From Dermanyssus gallinae (Eukaryota > Arthropoda > Arachnida > Mesostigmata > Dermanyssidae): a stretch of DNA of 64,000 nt. The stretch is from assembly GCA_003439945.1 (NCBI GenBank), contig QVRM01005976.1, forward strand, positions 1,171,001 to 1,235,000. Direction: 5' to 3'. The translations under genes were made by a program, and so were the position numbers. Positions 24,372 through 33,913 of this stretch are shown in pieces. Below the pieces are notes generated by a model. It worked only from the letters and a program-made list of their open reading frames with translations, did no database searches and was not told the DNA's origin. Each line of letters opens with the position of its first letter. Within the stretch, counting starts at the first letter, position 1.

Positions 24372-26287
24372 TACATCAACTGAATAAGTGTTTTGTCTCC
24401 TATCCGTAACTCGATTGTCGTTTTTGGTGGATGATTACGCTGAAGCGCGAGTAGTGAATCTAGATTAAGCTAAAAACTGTGTTAGCTACTCAGACTTGGC
24501 ACAAAGGTGCAGCGTTTTGTAGTTAGTTTTTCCTACTATCGCACGTATATATATAGTGTAAAATAGGAATCTTTAAAGTAACACAGTAACGAACGCGTGT
24601 ATAATATAACCAAAAATCTTGTTTTCACTTTTAATACAGATATGATGCAACTTCTAATGAAATACAAAACCAAGTGGTAACCTCTTTGGCTTTTACAAGA
24701 TCTATACGGGACACCCAATTCCTTGGCACTGTTTTCCATAAACCAGGCTTAGTTACATAAATGCACGCTTTAATGTCCAACAATGTCCGGTTATGGATGT
24801 TGGACCGCAGAGCTTTTCAGAGCAGAAGGAACTGCGGAAGAGGTAACTAGAACAAGGAAGAATAGAAACCACCAAGAAGCTACAGTATATATATATATGT
24901 ATATATATATACAATTGAAGAAGCCATTATTAACTGTCAAGTATTTTTTTATTAACAAGCAATTCTGCGTTCAACAATAAAATAGCTACACGTTTATTAT
25001 CACAATCTTTTGAAAGTTCGCCACGTAGGAAGAGTAGCAAAACAGAAAGCAGTTCCGGGCTCATCGATTCAGCCTCGCAACGATGCGCGCTTATGGCGAG
25101 AGAGAGCCATGCCACCAGACGTGTCAACGTAAACCGGCGGCCAGAGGGAAGCGAAACGTTCAAGTGCGCAAATAATTTTTGGCAACACACTAGAGCTGAG
25201 AGTAACAATAATTGGCTATTCCACTCCGTCGACACCCCGAACTGTAACCGAAAGTAGTCGCTCAGTGAAGGAAGCGTATTAAAGTATATACTAATCGAGC
25301 AATAGGCGTTGATACCATACGGGTCATGCTGAACAGAGTTAATTAATAAATGATTATTATTAATTTAGCTATTGTGAGTAATCAGACGTCGACCAGTAGA
25401 GCGACTATTAGAACTATCAGTACTACTCTTACTAGAGCGACGAACCGAAGGCATATCTTTTCATGCTCGCTAGGCGCATGTTTGTACTGGACTCTCCGTT
25501 TCTCGTTATCTACCCTCTCACTAGTTATCAACAACTTTCTAGCCCATATCAGCCGATTATTAAGATTTCAATCGTAGGATCGATTAATTCTATCAATCTT
25601 ACGTCGACGTAGAAAATACGTTAGCATTTGTTTGTGGAAGACGGAGCTTTGTAAGCGGGTAAGGTGAGCAACATGGCTTTAAGGTACTAGTCATTTTGGG
25701 ACGTACTACTCATTTTGGGACCGGCGGTGACAGTACCTCGGTCTTGCATTTCGACACACGCTTTATAATGTGGCCACGTCTATTGTGCCTACAAGAGCAC
25801 AGTCATACAATATTATATATATATATATATATATATGTATTTATATAGGGCCGCCCATACATTCTATAATAATATGTACTTGTTTATCAAAAACATATTC
25901 AGAGTCGCGTCGACCTGAACGGGGACGGGATCTAAATATACCATTCATAATATGATGTGGTCCGTCGTTGTTTGTAACGCTGTGAATGCGTGATTTTACC
26001 GCGAGCCCGTGGTATGCACCACTATGTCGCATCATGCGCATTCTGATTTCAAACGTACCTATCTATGTATTTATTTGCTTAGAATAATGCATGAAAATAC
26101 TTCTAACAATCGCCGCAAGGTCGTCTCATGTAATGTATGTAGGTATAAATGTATGCTATAGTGTGATTCCTCATGGAGTCTATTGCACTCACACACATTA
26201 AGTCCGCATGCGCGCGCAAAAACAGTACGCGTAAGTCAAGCTGCTATTGAAACTAGCAATGCAAAGATAGAGCGCTCCATATTATAT

Positions 26288-26318
<31 letters not shown>

Positions 26319-27046
26319 GGTTCAACCTAATAAAGGATTATAGTACATACATGTCTATATGCATTGACGGTCAAATATTAAATAATAGGGAAACACGCGC
26401 GCACTACCTTGACTGAACCCACGGAAAAGATAGTACGGGATCATGATGGTCAGTTACTTTCCGTTGGTCAACAACAGACAAAACAGGCGTTTACTACAGC
26501 AGCGGCGGCCGCAGCAGCAGCAGCATAACCGCCATAATCGACCCATTGCCGAGCAACTCGAATCGGCAAATTTCGGCAGTTTTTCTACTCACTCGGACAA
26601 AGTCCAGCAAGCAGCTCAACACGCGACAACACACTTTACTCGCCGACTACAGTTAGATTAATAGGAACTTTGTTTGTGTCTATGTGTAACTTCAGTGGCC
26701 AAAGCGAATCACACCAAGTCAGCGACCGAAGGCCGGCTGCTCCGTGCTCGCCCACCAACCTAAAATCATAAAGTTTCATCTGCACCAAGTTAATCATCGT
26801 CGTCATCATCCTGCTTCATGTGTGTTTTCCGTGCACGCCCTTCATGTCAATCATCGTGCATGGTGCATAGATTATACGTTTTACTTACTACACGTTCACT
26901 TCTCGTTTCGAAGCAATCATAGTAGTAGTAAACATTGACTTTTTCGGTTGTTTAGCAAAATCGGCAACCCACCCGGCGACAAAACGATGACGCACAACGA
27001 GTTCTAAATTTTGCACGATACATTTAGTACATGAGCAAAACATATA

Positions 27047-27047
<1 letters not shown>

Positions 27048-27098
<51 letters not shown>
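27048..27098. repeat. (AT)n microsatellite, about 50 bp
   Basis: An AT run with one AAATA interruption, in intergenic DNA. Confidence 0.95.
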
Positions 27099-27099
<1 letters not shown>

Positions 27100-27495
27100 A
27101 AGATATATAACTGCGTTACTAAGCTATCTACATGTCGGCCGACTTGTACTTTGGCGTAGGAAGAGAAGGACACTGGGCAATTTCGACCACAACGAACGAC
27201 GCCACAGTGCAAAGTTTGCTGTAAGGCGACGAAGTGCGCTATTAATAACTCCGCCGCCCATAGTAACGTCAGGACAGAGCGCACTGCTGAGCGCAGCGTG
27301 CCTGGGTAGGCCGGTCCCGGTCGACGGGAGGTTCCTTGTTGACCTCCGTCGGCTGTTTTTGTTGTTTCTGTTTCTGATCGTGGTGGTGGTGGTGGTGGTG
27401 ACGGTGGTCGCGTGGTTCCTGGCGCCGTCCGAGCGCAAGCGACAGTCTGCGAAGATCAGCCGTTTCGGCAGCGTCTTGATCCTTGCCACATGGTG

Positions 27496-27640
27496 TTGTT
27501 GTTGTTGTTGCTGCTGTTGTGGTTGTTGTTGTTGTTGTCGCCACCGCCGCTGTTGTTGCCGCAGAACGGTCTTGTTGTTTGTGTTGTTGTTCCTGTTGTT
27601 GTTCTTGTTGTCGTTGTTCTTTCCCCCTTTCTTCATGGAC
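27496..27640. repeat. (GTT)n/(GCT)n triplet tract
   Basis: A long TTG/CTG-type run that keeps three frames open on both strands (poly-Gln, poly-Asn or poly-Val). It explains the long ORFs at 27.1-27.9 kb. Confidence 0.9.
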
Positions 27641-29127
27641 GAAAGTCTGAGGCGAGTTTTGCAGGACACCATCAACACCGGCCGGCTCTGAACTCTGCAA
27701 CTGCGGGTTTTGATGCAATTTCTGCAACTGCAGGTCTGACAATTGTTGTTGTTGTGGTTGTGGTTGTTTTTGTCGTCGTGGCTTTTGCTGTTGCTGCTGC
27801 TGCTGCTTGCATCGTATGTGGCCAGTGCTGCCGAGCACTTGCGGCTGTCAACTGGATACCGAATGCCTTTTGCGATCACCCTCGGGGTCCACGCTGCCTG
27901 CAACAGAACACGAGAGGCCACAGACGTAATAGATAGGCTCGTTCAAGTAGTAGTAGTATTAGCTGTTTTAACAATAGTTGTAATTTAACAGCAATAGCAG
28001 TGGTAGTAGTAGTCGCATAATTGTATATAATAAAACCGGATTAACATCAATAGTTAAAGTACTAACAAAGACAGTGTTAATTTTCTTCGAAGTATATTAT
28101 TTACTATAACGCTTAGGTTATAGTAAAAAGAGCAACAGAGGCGACATTTGTTGGACAAACAGCATTTGCTGACTGAGAAACACGTTGTGGCGTCCTTGAT
28201 TGACCATCGTGAGTCAGCACGGCTTTTCACGATCACGATTTGTTGTGTTTGTTGCACTCGGATTTCTGCTCAACTAACCGCGAGTCGTACAATGGGCTCA
28301 CTGTGTTTGTTGCCGTTTTGTCAGCTTGAGCCGCTTTCTAACAGCGGTTTGTCCTCTCAACAGGCTAACATGACAATGGACAATTTTTCATATACATATA
28401 TACACACTTTAAGTGCCTAGCCTTAGCCATTCATATCAGTTTATTCTGGGGACAAAATTCACTGTGAATCTGCACTTTGTCATATATTCTATTGTTTACT
28501 TGTTATGACTCCTTGTTATGGCGACGTCCTGGTCGTCAGATCGTTCGGGACAACGCAACTTGAAACGACGAAAAAAACAATCGGCCGCGTGCAAAAGAGA
28601 AATAATCATATAATAACATAATAGAAACTGCGCACGTGGTACGGCGATGACCCAGTGGTCAATTCCCCAACAAAACTTTTAACAAATCCGACACATCCGA
28701 GCACTGTTGCTGACTTACCGCATGTCACCTCTGACAATAACGCATTCCGTTATTTTAGGCTGCGTATTATTTGTATTTATATTAGGCACATGTAAAACGA
28801 TTGGTTATTGTTAAACATCAATTAGTTCAGGAGTCAATTTCTCAGACAGTCCAAATTGAAAAACCGGTTTACCGGAGAACTAGACTACAGAGAACGACGA
28901 CCGACTAAGATACGACCCTAAGATAATATTTCTGTATAGATAATATTCAGGTTCCCCCTTAATTGAAAAAGGTGTTCAGTGGGAATTTGCTTTTGAATTT
29001 GCCCACATAACCTCAAAAAAGCCACACATAAATAAATGTAATGTATCTAAAACAAAAATACAATTATATAGAACACGTATATCTATGTATACATATATGC
29101 GTACATACATTTTTGAATATTTATAGA

Positions 29128-29129
<2 letters not shown>

Positions 29130-29165
<36 letters not shown>
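29130..29165. repeat. (AT)n microsatellite
   Basis: A pure AT run about 400 bases downstream of the hAT-like stop codon. Confidence 0.95.
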
Positions 29166-29168
<3 letters not shown>

Positions 29169-29569
29169 TGTACTAAAAACTAAGTCAGATAGATGATGTC
29201 TCAGGGAATACACTTTGACTAACGAAAGTATACCTATTAACCCTAGGCCCACAAAGAAAGGCACCGTCCCATTTGCAAATCTCCCTTTATTACATTTGTA
29301 TTATTAATATTAATATAATGGCCAGTCTTTTATTTAATTGTGTTTGTCGACAGTCAGACAACATTCGCAGTACCTGGCTTACAAGTTAACGGGCAGCTTT
29401 GTGATACTGGCATATACACATACACACATTAAACGGATGTGATGACTACTTGAGCGTTGTGGACTCTCGCTTGCCCGTTCAAGACGTCACAAATGGTATG
29501 GTACCATGAAATATCTAAAACATCGATCAAATCCAAGGCTCTTTGCGATGCAGATGCCTCTATCTTTCG

Positions 29570-31882
29570 CTAGCATCTATGAATGGTATCAATGAGCGTG
29601 TCTATCACAGGACTAACATCGATTTCGTCGGCTAAGGCACCTTCAGTGGCCAACGTTGCTAGCTCGGAGTCTCCAAGCTGCAGGGCACTGCAAATCTGGC
29701 GTGTCTTTTCCATTTCCACAGACGAAGTATGTGTCGGCTGGCACAAAGAGAGCCTGAGCACCGTGAACATATTGCAGAAATCGTCGGTAAGTCGCATGCT
29801 GATCAATAGGTCAAGGATGTCTTTTGGCGACTTCATTGCTAACAGTTCTTCATGGAAAGCCACCCGAAGCGAGAGCAACTCACTTAGCAGAGCCTGCTCC
29901 TTAAAGTCAGCTCGGTACACTATACTAAGGTTAGCGACGCTGTTTTTTAGGTCGTTCTCTTGAGCTTCGACAAGCCCCACTGGGTTAAGGAAATCGAATA
30001 GGATGTGTGTCTTCGTGACGCTATCGTAGCGAGCCTCTACCTGGCCAATCAAACCTGCCATCATTGGTGCGAATATTTCAGCTTCAAAGGCCTTTTGCGA
30101 ACAGATCGTTCCGTCTGAGCTCCACTCCGTCGAAAGCGAATGGCTTTCAGCAAATGCTTTCGCTTTGTTTATGTGACAGAGAAGCGTCGCCCGCATCTCC
30201 TTGAGGTCCTCAACCAGACCGCCGAGGATAACCGAGGCCTTTGATAGCAGACAGTCGTCTTTCTGCAACAGCTTCGTAACCACCTTGGCTTTCTGCAGAA
30301 CCGACCGCCAGACTTGGAGCAGAACAATGAACGTGAAGCACTTCATCTGGCTCGCAACCATTATGAGATCTACTTGCTCCTCCTGCGTGCAGCGGCCGTC
30401 CGTAACGGTTCTACACAAAAGCGACACCAGCTCGTCGTACGACACGAGAATCGCGTCAATAGCTTCGAACTGAGTCTCCCAACGGCCACTGGCGCATCGG
30501 TCCTCGATCTCGTTGCCAACCAGACAGCACTCGAGAGCGTTCCACCGCCGGCCATTCGCTGTGAAGTAGTTGAACAGGCGCCTGATGGCGCCGAAAAACA
30601 GCGACACTTCGATATGTACGAGAGCCGAGTTCGCCAGTACGGCGCTCATCGGGTGTAGCGCCGCATGCACGAATACGGCGAGTGGCTGCAGAGCCTGAAT
30701 CTCCTCGGCGATGTCGTCATAGTGCCGGCGCATTCTCGAGTGGCCGTCAAATGACAGGCCCCGACAGTGGTCGACAGATACGCCGGCGCTCTTCAGATAG
30801 CCGAGCAGCGCATTACCCGACGAGAGCCCGTCCGACACGGAGATCATACCAAGGAACGAGTGGGCTATCTGCGATTCGACTGGACCGACGACCACGTAGC
30901 GTACGGAGATTGCGATCTGGTTGCTTGGCGAGGCGTCGAAGATCAGCGAAAAAAAGCGGGCACCGCTCACCCGCTGCCCTATGCTGCAGGTCAGCTGGCG
31001 GGCGATCAGCCGCACCAGCTCGAGCCGACCCATATAGCCCAACAGGCCACCGGGTTCGCGGCTCGCCATCTCCGCCAGGTAGAAGGAGAGGCCGTACTCT
31101 CTCTTGGCCACTAGTCGCACCAGGTCCATGAAGCCGTGCGCCTTTCTCGACTTGACATCGGTGGCGATCGCCGCCGGCTGTCGACAGTAGAACAGCAGCA
31201 GGTCGAGCACTCGTTGAGCAATTTCACGCAGCGAGGCGATCTGCTTGCCGGACACCGCCGGTTCCTCCGCCTCGGGATGTTTCGCCTTGCACCAGATCCG
31301 TAGGACGGCGGACGCCAGCAGGTGCATCCGACACGACTCGTGGCGTTCGGCGCTCTCTTTTAGACCGTCCCAGTCGTTCATTCCTATCTCTGTGAACAGG
31401 TTGCTGTAGGAAGCAGCGTCGCGTACCGCGAACAGGAAACAGGGCAGACAAAAGACGGCGTCCTTAGACAGCGAGTACGATAGCCACGCACGAGGGCCAT
31501 TCTTGCGCACGTAGAGGTCGGTGATGTTGTGCAGCGGTAGCGACGGCTGGCAGGCGCCCCCGTCAATGATTTTCTGTATGAGAATCGGGCTTTCGCGCAC
31601 CTCCTCGTAGACGAGGGCGCCCAGATCAACGGGTCCCGACGTCAGTGAGCTGCTGCCGTCGCCGTCCACGCTGAGCGGATTCCAACTGGTCGTCAATTGT
31701 TTCGAGCCGCCAATTGAGGCGGTCGCCCATGACGGGTTTCTGCCGGGGGCGCCGGCGCCGCCGCCGGACATCTCGTCGGAATCGCCATCGCCGCTTGAAT
31801 CGTCCTCTTCGTCGATTTCGTGAAAGTTGATCATGTGCTTAGACGGCGTCTGGGCAGGTTCACGGCTGCCGAGCTTCGACAT
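29570..31882 (-). CDS. TTF-finger / hAT-transposase-like protein, intronless
   Basis: Predicted 770 aa from the first in-frame ATG (31882). A low-complexity acidic and Ser/Gly N-terminus is followed by a TTF-type zinc finger at about residues 100-191 (FCLPC at 144-148; later His residues in ERHESCRMH). A hAT transposase fold follows, with FFSLIFDAS (D316) and GLSFDGHSRM (D379) at the usual catalytic Asp sites. The C-terminus resembles the hAT dimerisation region (MFTVLRLSLCQPTHTSS) but has EMEKTR where transposases usually have a Ser-Glu-Arg-x-Phe-Ser core. ZMYM1-like and P52rIPK-like host genes share this layout. The frame is unbroken over 2.3 kb and no terminal inverted repeats were noticed. 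Altered motifs suggest a domesticated gene or a silenced transposase; DNA-binding or chromatin roles would be guesses. It stays open in frame upstream to about 32308. Confidence 0.75.
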   Translation of the reverse strand: MSKLGSREPAQTPSKHMINFHEIDEEDDSSGDGDSDEMSGGGAGAPGRNPSWATASIGGSKQLTTSWNPLSVDGDGSSSLTSGPVDLGALVYEEVRESPILIQKIIDGGACQPSLPLHNITDLYVRKNGPRAWLSYSLSKDAVFCLPCFLFAVRDAASYSNLFTEIGMNDWDGLKESAERHESCRMHLLASAVLRIWCKAKHPEAEEPAVSGKQIASLREIAQRVLDLLLFYCRQPAAIATDVKSRKAHGFMDLVRLVAKREYGLSFYLAEMASREPGGLLGYMGRLELVRLIARQLTCSIGQRVSGARFFSLIFDASPSNQIAISVRYVVVGPVESQIAHSFLGMISVSDGLSSGNALLGYLKSAGVSVDHCRGLSFDGHSRMRRHYDDIAEEIQALQPLAVFVHAALHPMSAVLANSALVHIEVSLFFGAIRRLFNYFTANGRRWNALECCLVGNEIEDRCASGRWETQFEAIDAILVSYDELVSLLCRTVTDGRCTQEEQVDLIMVASQMKCFTFIVLLQVWRSVLQKAKVVTKLLQKDDCLLSKASVILGGLVEDLKEMRATLLCHINKAKAFAESHSLSTEWSSDGTICSQKAFEAEIFAPMMAGLIGQVEARYDSVTKTHILFDFLNPVGLVEAQENDLKNSVANLSIVYRADFKEQALLSELLSLRVAFHEELLAMKSPKDILDLLISMRLTDDFCNMFTVLRLSLCQPTHTSSVEMEKTRQICSALQLGDSELATLATEGALADEIDVSPVIDTLIDTIHRC

Positions 31883-32323
31883 GTTCACCTCGCTGACCTG
31901 CTTAGTGGGCCGGCAGAAGAAGCCGGTCCTTTCGGCCGACGACGGCTGGGATCGCGACAAGTGCGAATGGATGGGCACTGTCAGCTGCTGGTGCTGCGGG
32001 CCGGAGACCGGGTGGTTTGTTTTGGGTAGGCCTGCCGTAGCTGCGTCGCTGTCGCTCCGGCTGACGGTGCTACTGCCGTCGCTGGCCGTTGTGCCGTTGC
32101 TGCTGTTGCTGCCGCTACCGCCGATGCTGCCCGAGGTTGCTGAGGTGCAGCCCTCATTTCGACTTGCGGCTGCTCCTGCTAGCGCTGCTGCTGCTGTTGC
32201 TGATGAGCCCGGTAGGGAATCGGAGGTAGAGGCCGAGGCCGAGGGAATCGAAGCCACGGAGGCCGCAGGCGCGGAACCTGCCAACAGTAACACGGACAAG
32301 AGCTTGAGCTAGAGAAACGCCAT
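31883..32323 (-). other. Open in-frame N-terminal extension of the hAT-like gene, with one TAG
   Basis: The hAT-like frame continues without a stop for about 140 codons upstream of its first ATG. The extension is Ser/Ala/Gly-rich and starts with a hydrophobic LKLLSVLLLAGSAPAA segment. It is bounded by a TAG at 32309-32311, and an in-frame ATG lies only four codons further up (32321-32323). TTTCTCTAG would also serve as a splice acceptor. The true start may lie in an upstream exon. Confidence 0.4.
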
Positions 32324-33654
32324 CGATGCGCCGCCACCGATGCCGACGACGAGGTCAAGGCTGTCGAGGCAGGCAAGCACACACGCTGACTGACGCTGAC
32401 CATGTGGTGTTTGGTGGTGGATCGTACGTGGGCGATAGGGCAATAATAGCTGTTGTTCTAGTAGTAGTAGTAGTAGTAGTGGTAGTATTGGTGGTAAGTA
32501 GTGTGAAGTGGTAGTAGTAGTAGTAGTAAGTAGCAATGGCATGATGCACAGGCAATAGTAGCTCGGATGGGATCATGGTGGCAGTGGTAGAGGTGTTGGC
32601 GGTTACTTGTTCCTTCTCATCCCCTCTCGCCTTGGAGACAGCTGGCCGGTTGCCGTGCGAGCACTGTCGTGCGGGATCACATAACCGGGGGTGATCAAAA
32701 GCAGCAGCAGCGGCAGCAGCAACAGTAGCCGCACACTAGTAGCTCCTTTACAACGATAAGAAGTGCCAAAGGAATAGAACAACAACGACGACGACGACAA
32801 CAACAACTACAACAGCAGCAGCAGAAGAAATAACCAGAGAACAACCGACGGACTCACTGACGGCGGAGAATGAAGGAAAGAAAAAACGGCGAAAGACTTC
32901 CCTTTGAAGTTCCGCCCGCCGGACTAACTCAGATCACGTCCGTGCGCGGTGGGCGTCGGTGTGGCTGGCTGGCTGCGTGGCAGGCCGGGCCGGGTCGGCC
33001 AACGCGCGCGCTTTGTCCCTATTGCTAGCTACACAGTTCTTCTCCGCGGAGCTCAATTAGCTAGCTAGCTAGCTTGAGAGGTCCATACGAGGCCCCATTT
33101 TGCTCCTGCCACAGCACCTATACTAACTCCGCTGCTCCTTCTCCACCTCATTCTTCTCCTTCTTCTTCCTCTTCACCTTCTCTACTAACCCCTCCCCACC
33201 GCCAAACCTCTATTCCTCCTCCAGCGTCCCCCTCTTCCCAAGCACCCCCTTCCCCAATTACCGGTCGACAACTACCCCCACTGCGACTACTACACCTATT
33301 TTCCTAACACTTGGCCCCACCGCCATCAGCATCACCGCCACTGCGGCCGGCGTTGCTTTTCAGCTGCTGTTCGCGTGTAATGACCGTCGCCCCGACGTCT
33401 CCCCTTGCTTAACGTCTCCCCCTGCTTAACGTCTACCCCTGCTTAACGTCTCCCCTAGTTAGCGGCGACGGCGTCGTAGTCGTAGTCGTAGTCGCAACAG
33501 CAGGAACATTAACGTCAGCAGCAGCGATAGCGACAGCACAACCGCCAGCAGTAGACGGATGTCTCCTGCTGCAGACGCAGATGCGATCGCGAACTAGCTT
33601 GCTTGTGTGGTTGGTAGTTGCCTAGCTATATGCCTACCTGCCTTACCTACCGGC
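32324..33654. other. Between the hAT-like gene and the kinase; no gene seen
   Basis: Triplet-rich DNA with GTA/GTG runs at 32460-32530, CTT-rich DNA at 33120-33240 and the tandem repeat at 33395. It may hold the hAT-like promoter (minus) and a last kinase exon if the GTAAGC donor is used. Neither is visible. Confidence 0.5.
33395..33456. repeat. 17-18-bp tandem repeat, about 3.5 copies
   Basis: The unit is ACGTCTCCCCCTGCTTA with single-base changes between copies, upstream of the hAT-like gene and downstream of the kinase exons. Confidence 0.9.
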
Positions 33655-33913
33655 CTACTCAACTGCGTATCTTGCTTGGCTCCTTCCTGCCAGCAGCTTA
33701 CCTTGTTTTAACGTCGGCCGGCCGGGCTGCTTATGTATGCGAAGCGCGGGCTCGAGTGGCTCGAAGAACGGATGCTCAAGGGTCTCGGCGAGAGTGATTC
33801 GGGCCGACGGCTCGTACTCGAGCATACGCGCGATCATCTCGAAGAGGTTGCGTGTGTCCTGGTCGTCGGACACCATGTACCTCAGCAATGGTTTGCAGTT
33901 CTCACGAACGTAT
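33655..33913 (-). CDS. Doa: LAMMER kinase last recognised exon, two possible 3' ends
   Basis: The acceptor is GGCCAG at 33914-33915. It encodes [38 protein letters not shown] and a basic tail. Read straight through, it stops at TAG 33655-33657. It also contains a strong donor (CAAG|GTAAGC, exon end 33702), so a further short C-terminal exon may exist downstream. CLK C-termini after HPFF are short in all relatives, so either reading is plausible. Confidence 0.85.

Larger units (their letters stand above)
22995..29569. other. 3'UTR of the NRF-like gene, then intergenic DNA with no gene seen
   Basis: The 3'UTR probably runs to about 24.4 kb. Beyond it are (AT)n tracts, the triplet tract at 27.5 kb and AT-rich DNA. 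Two AATAAA hexamers in minus orientation near 29286 and 29330 could end the hAT-like gene. Confidence 0.6.

Noticed and set aside
27124..27921. 265- and 189-codon Asn/Gln-rich frames on the minus strand
   Set aside because: They start at non-ATG codons and are kept open by the (GTT)n/(CAA)n tract; no domain and no splice-linked exons were found.
31827..32312. Plus-strand 161-codon frame
   Set aside because: It is the antisense shadow of the hAT-like N-terminus, made of Ala/Ser triplets.
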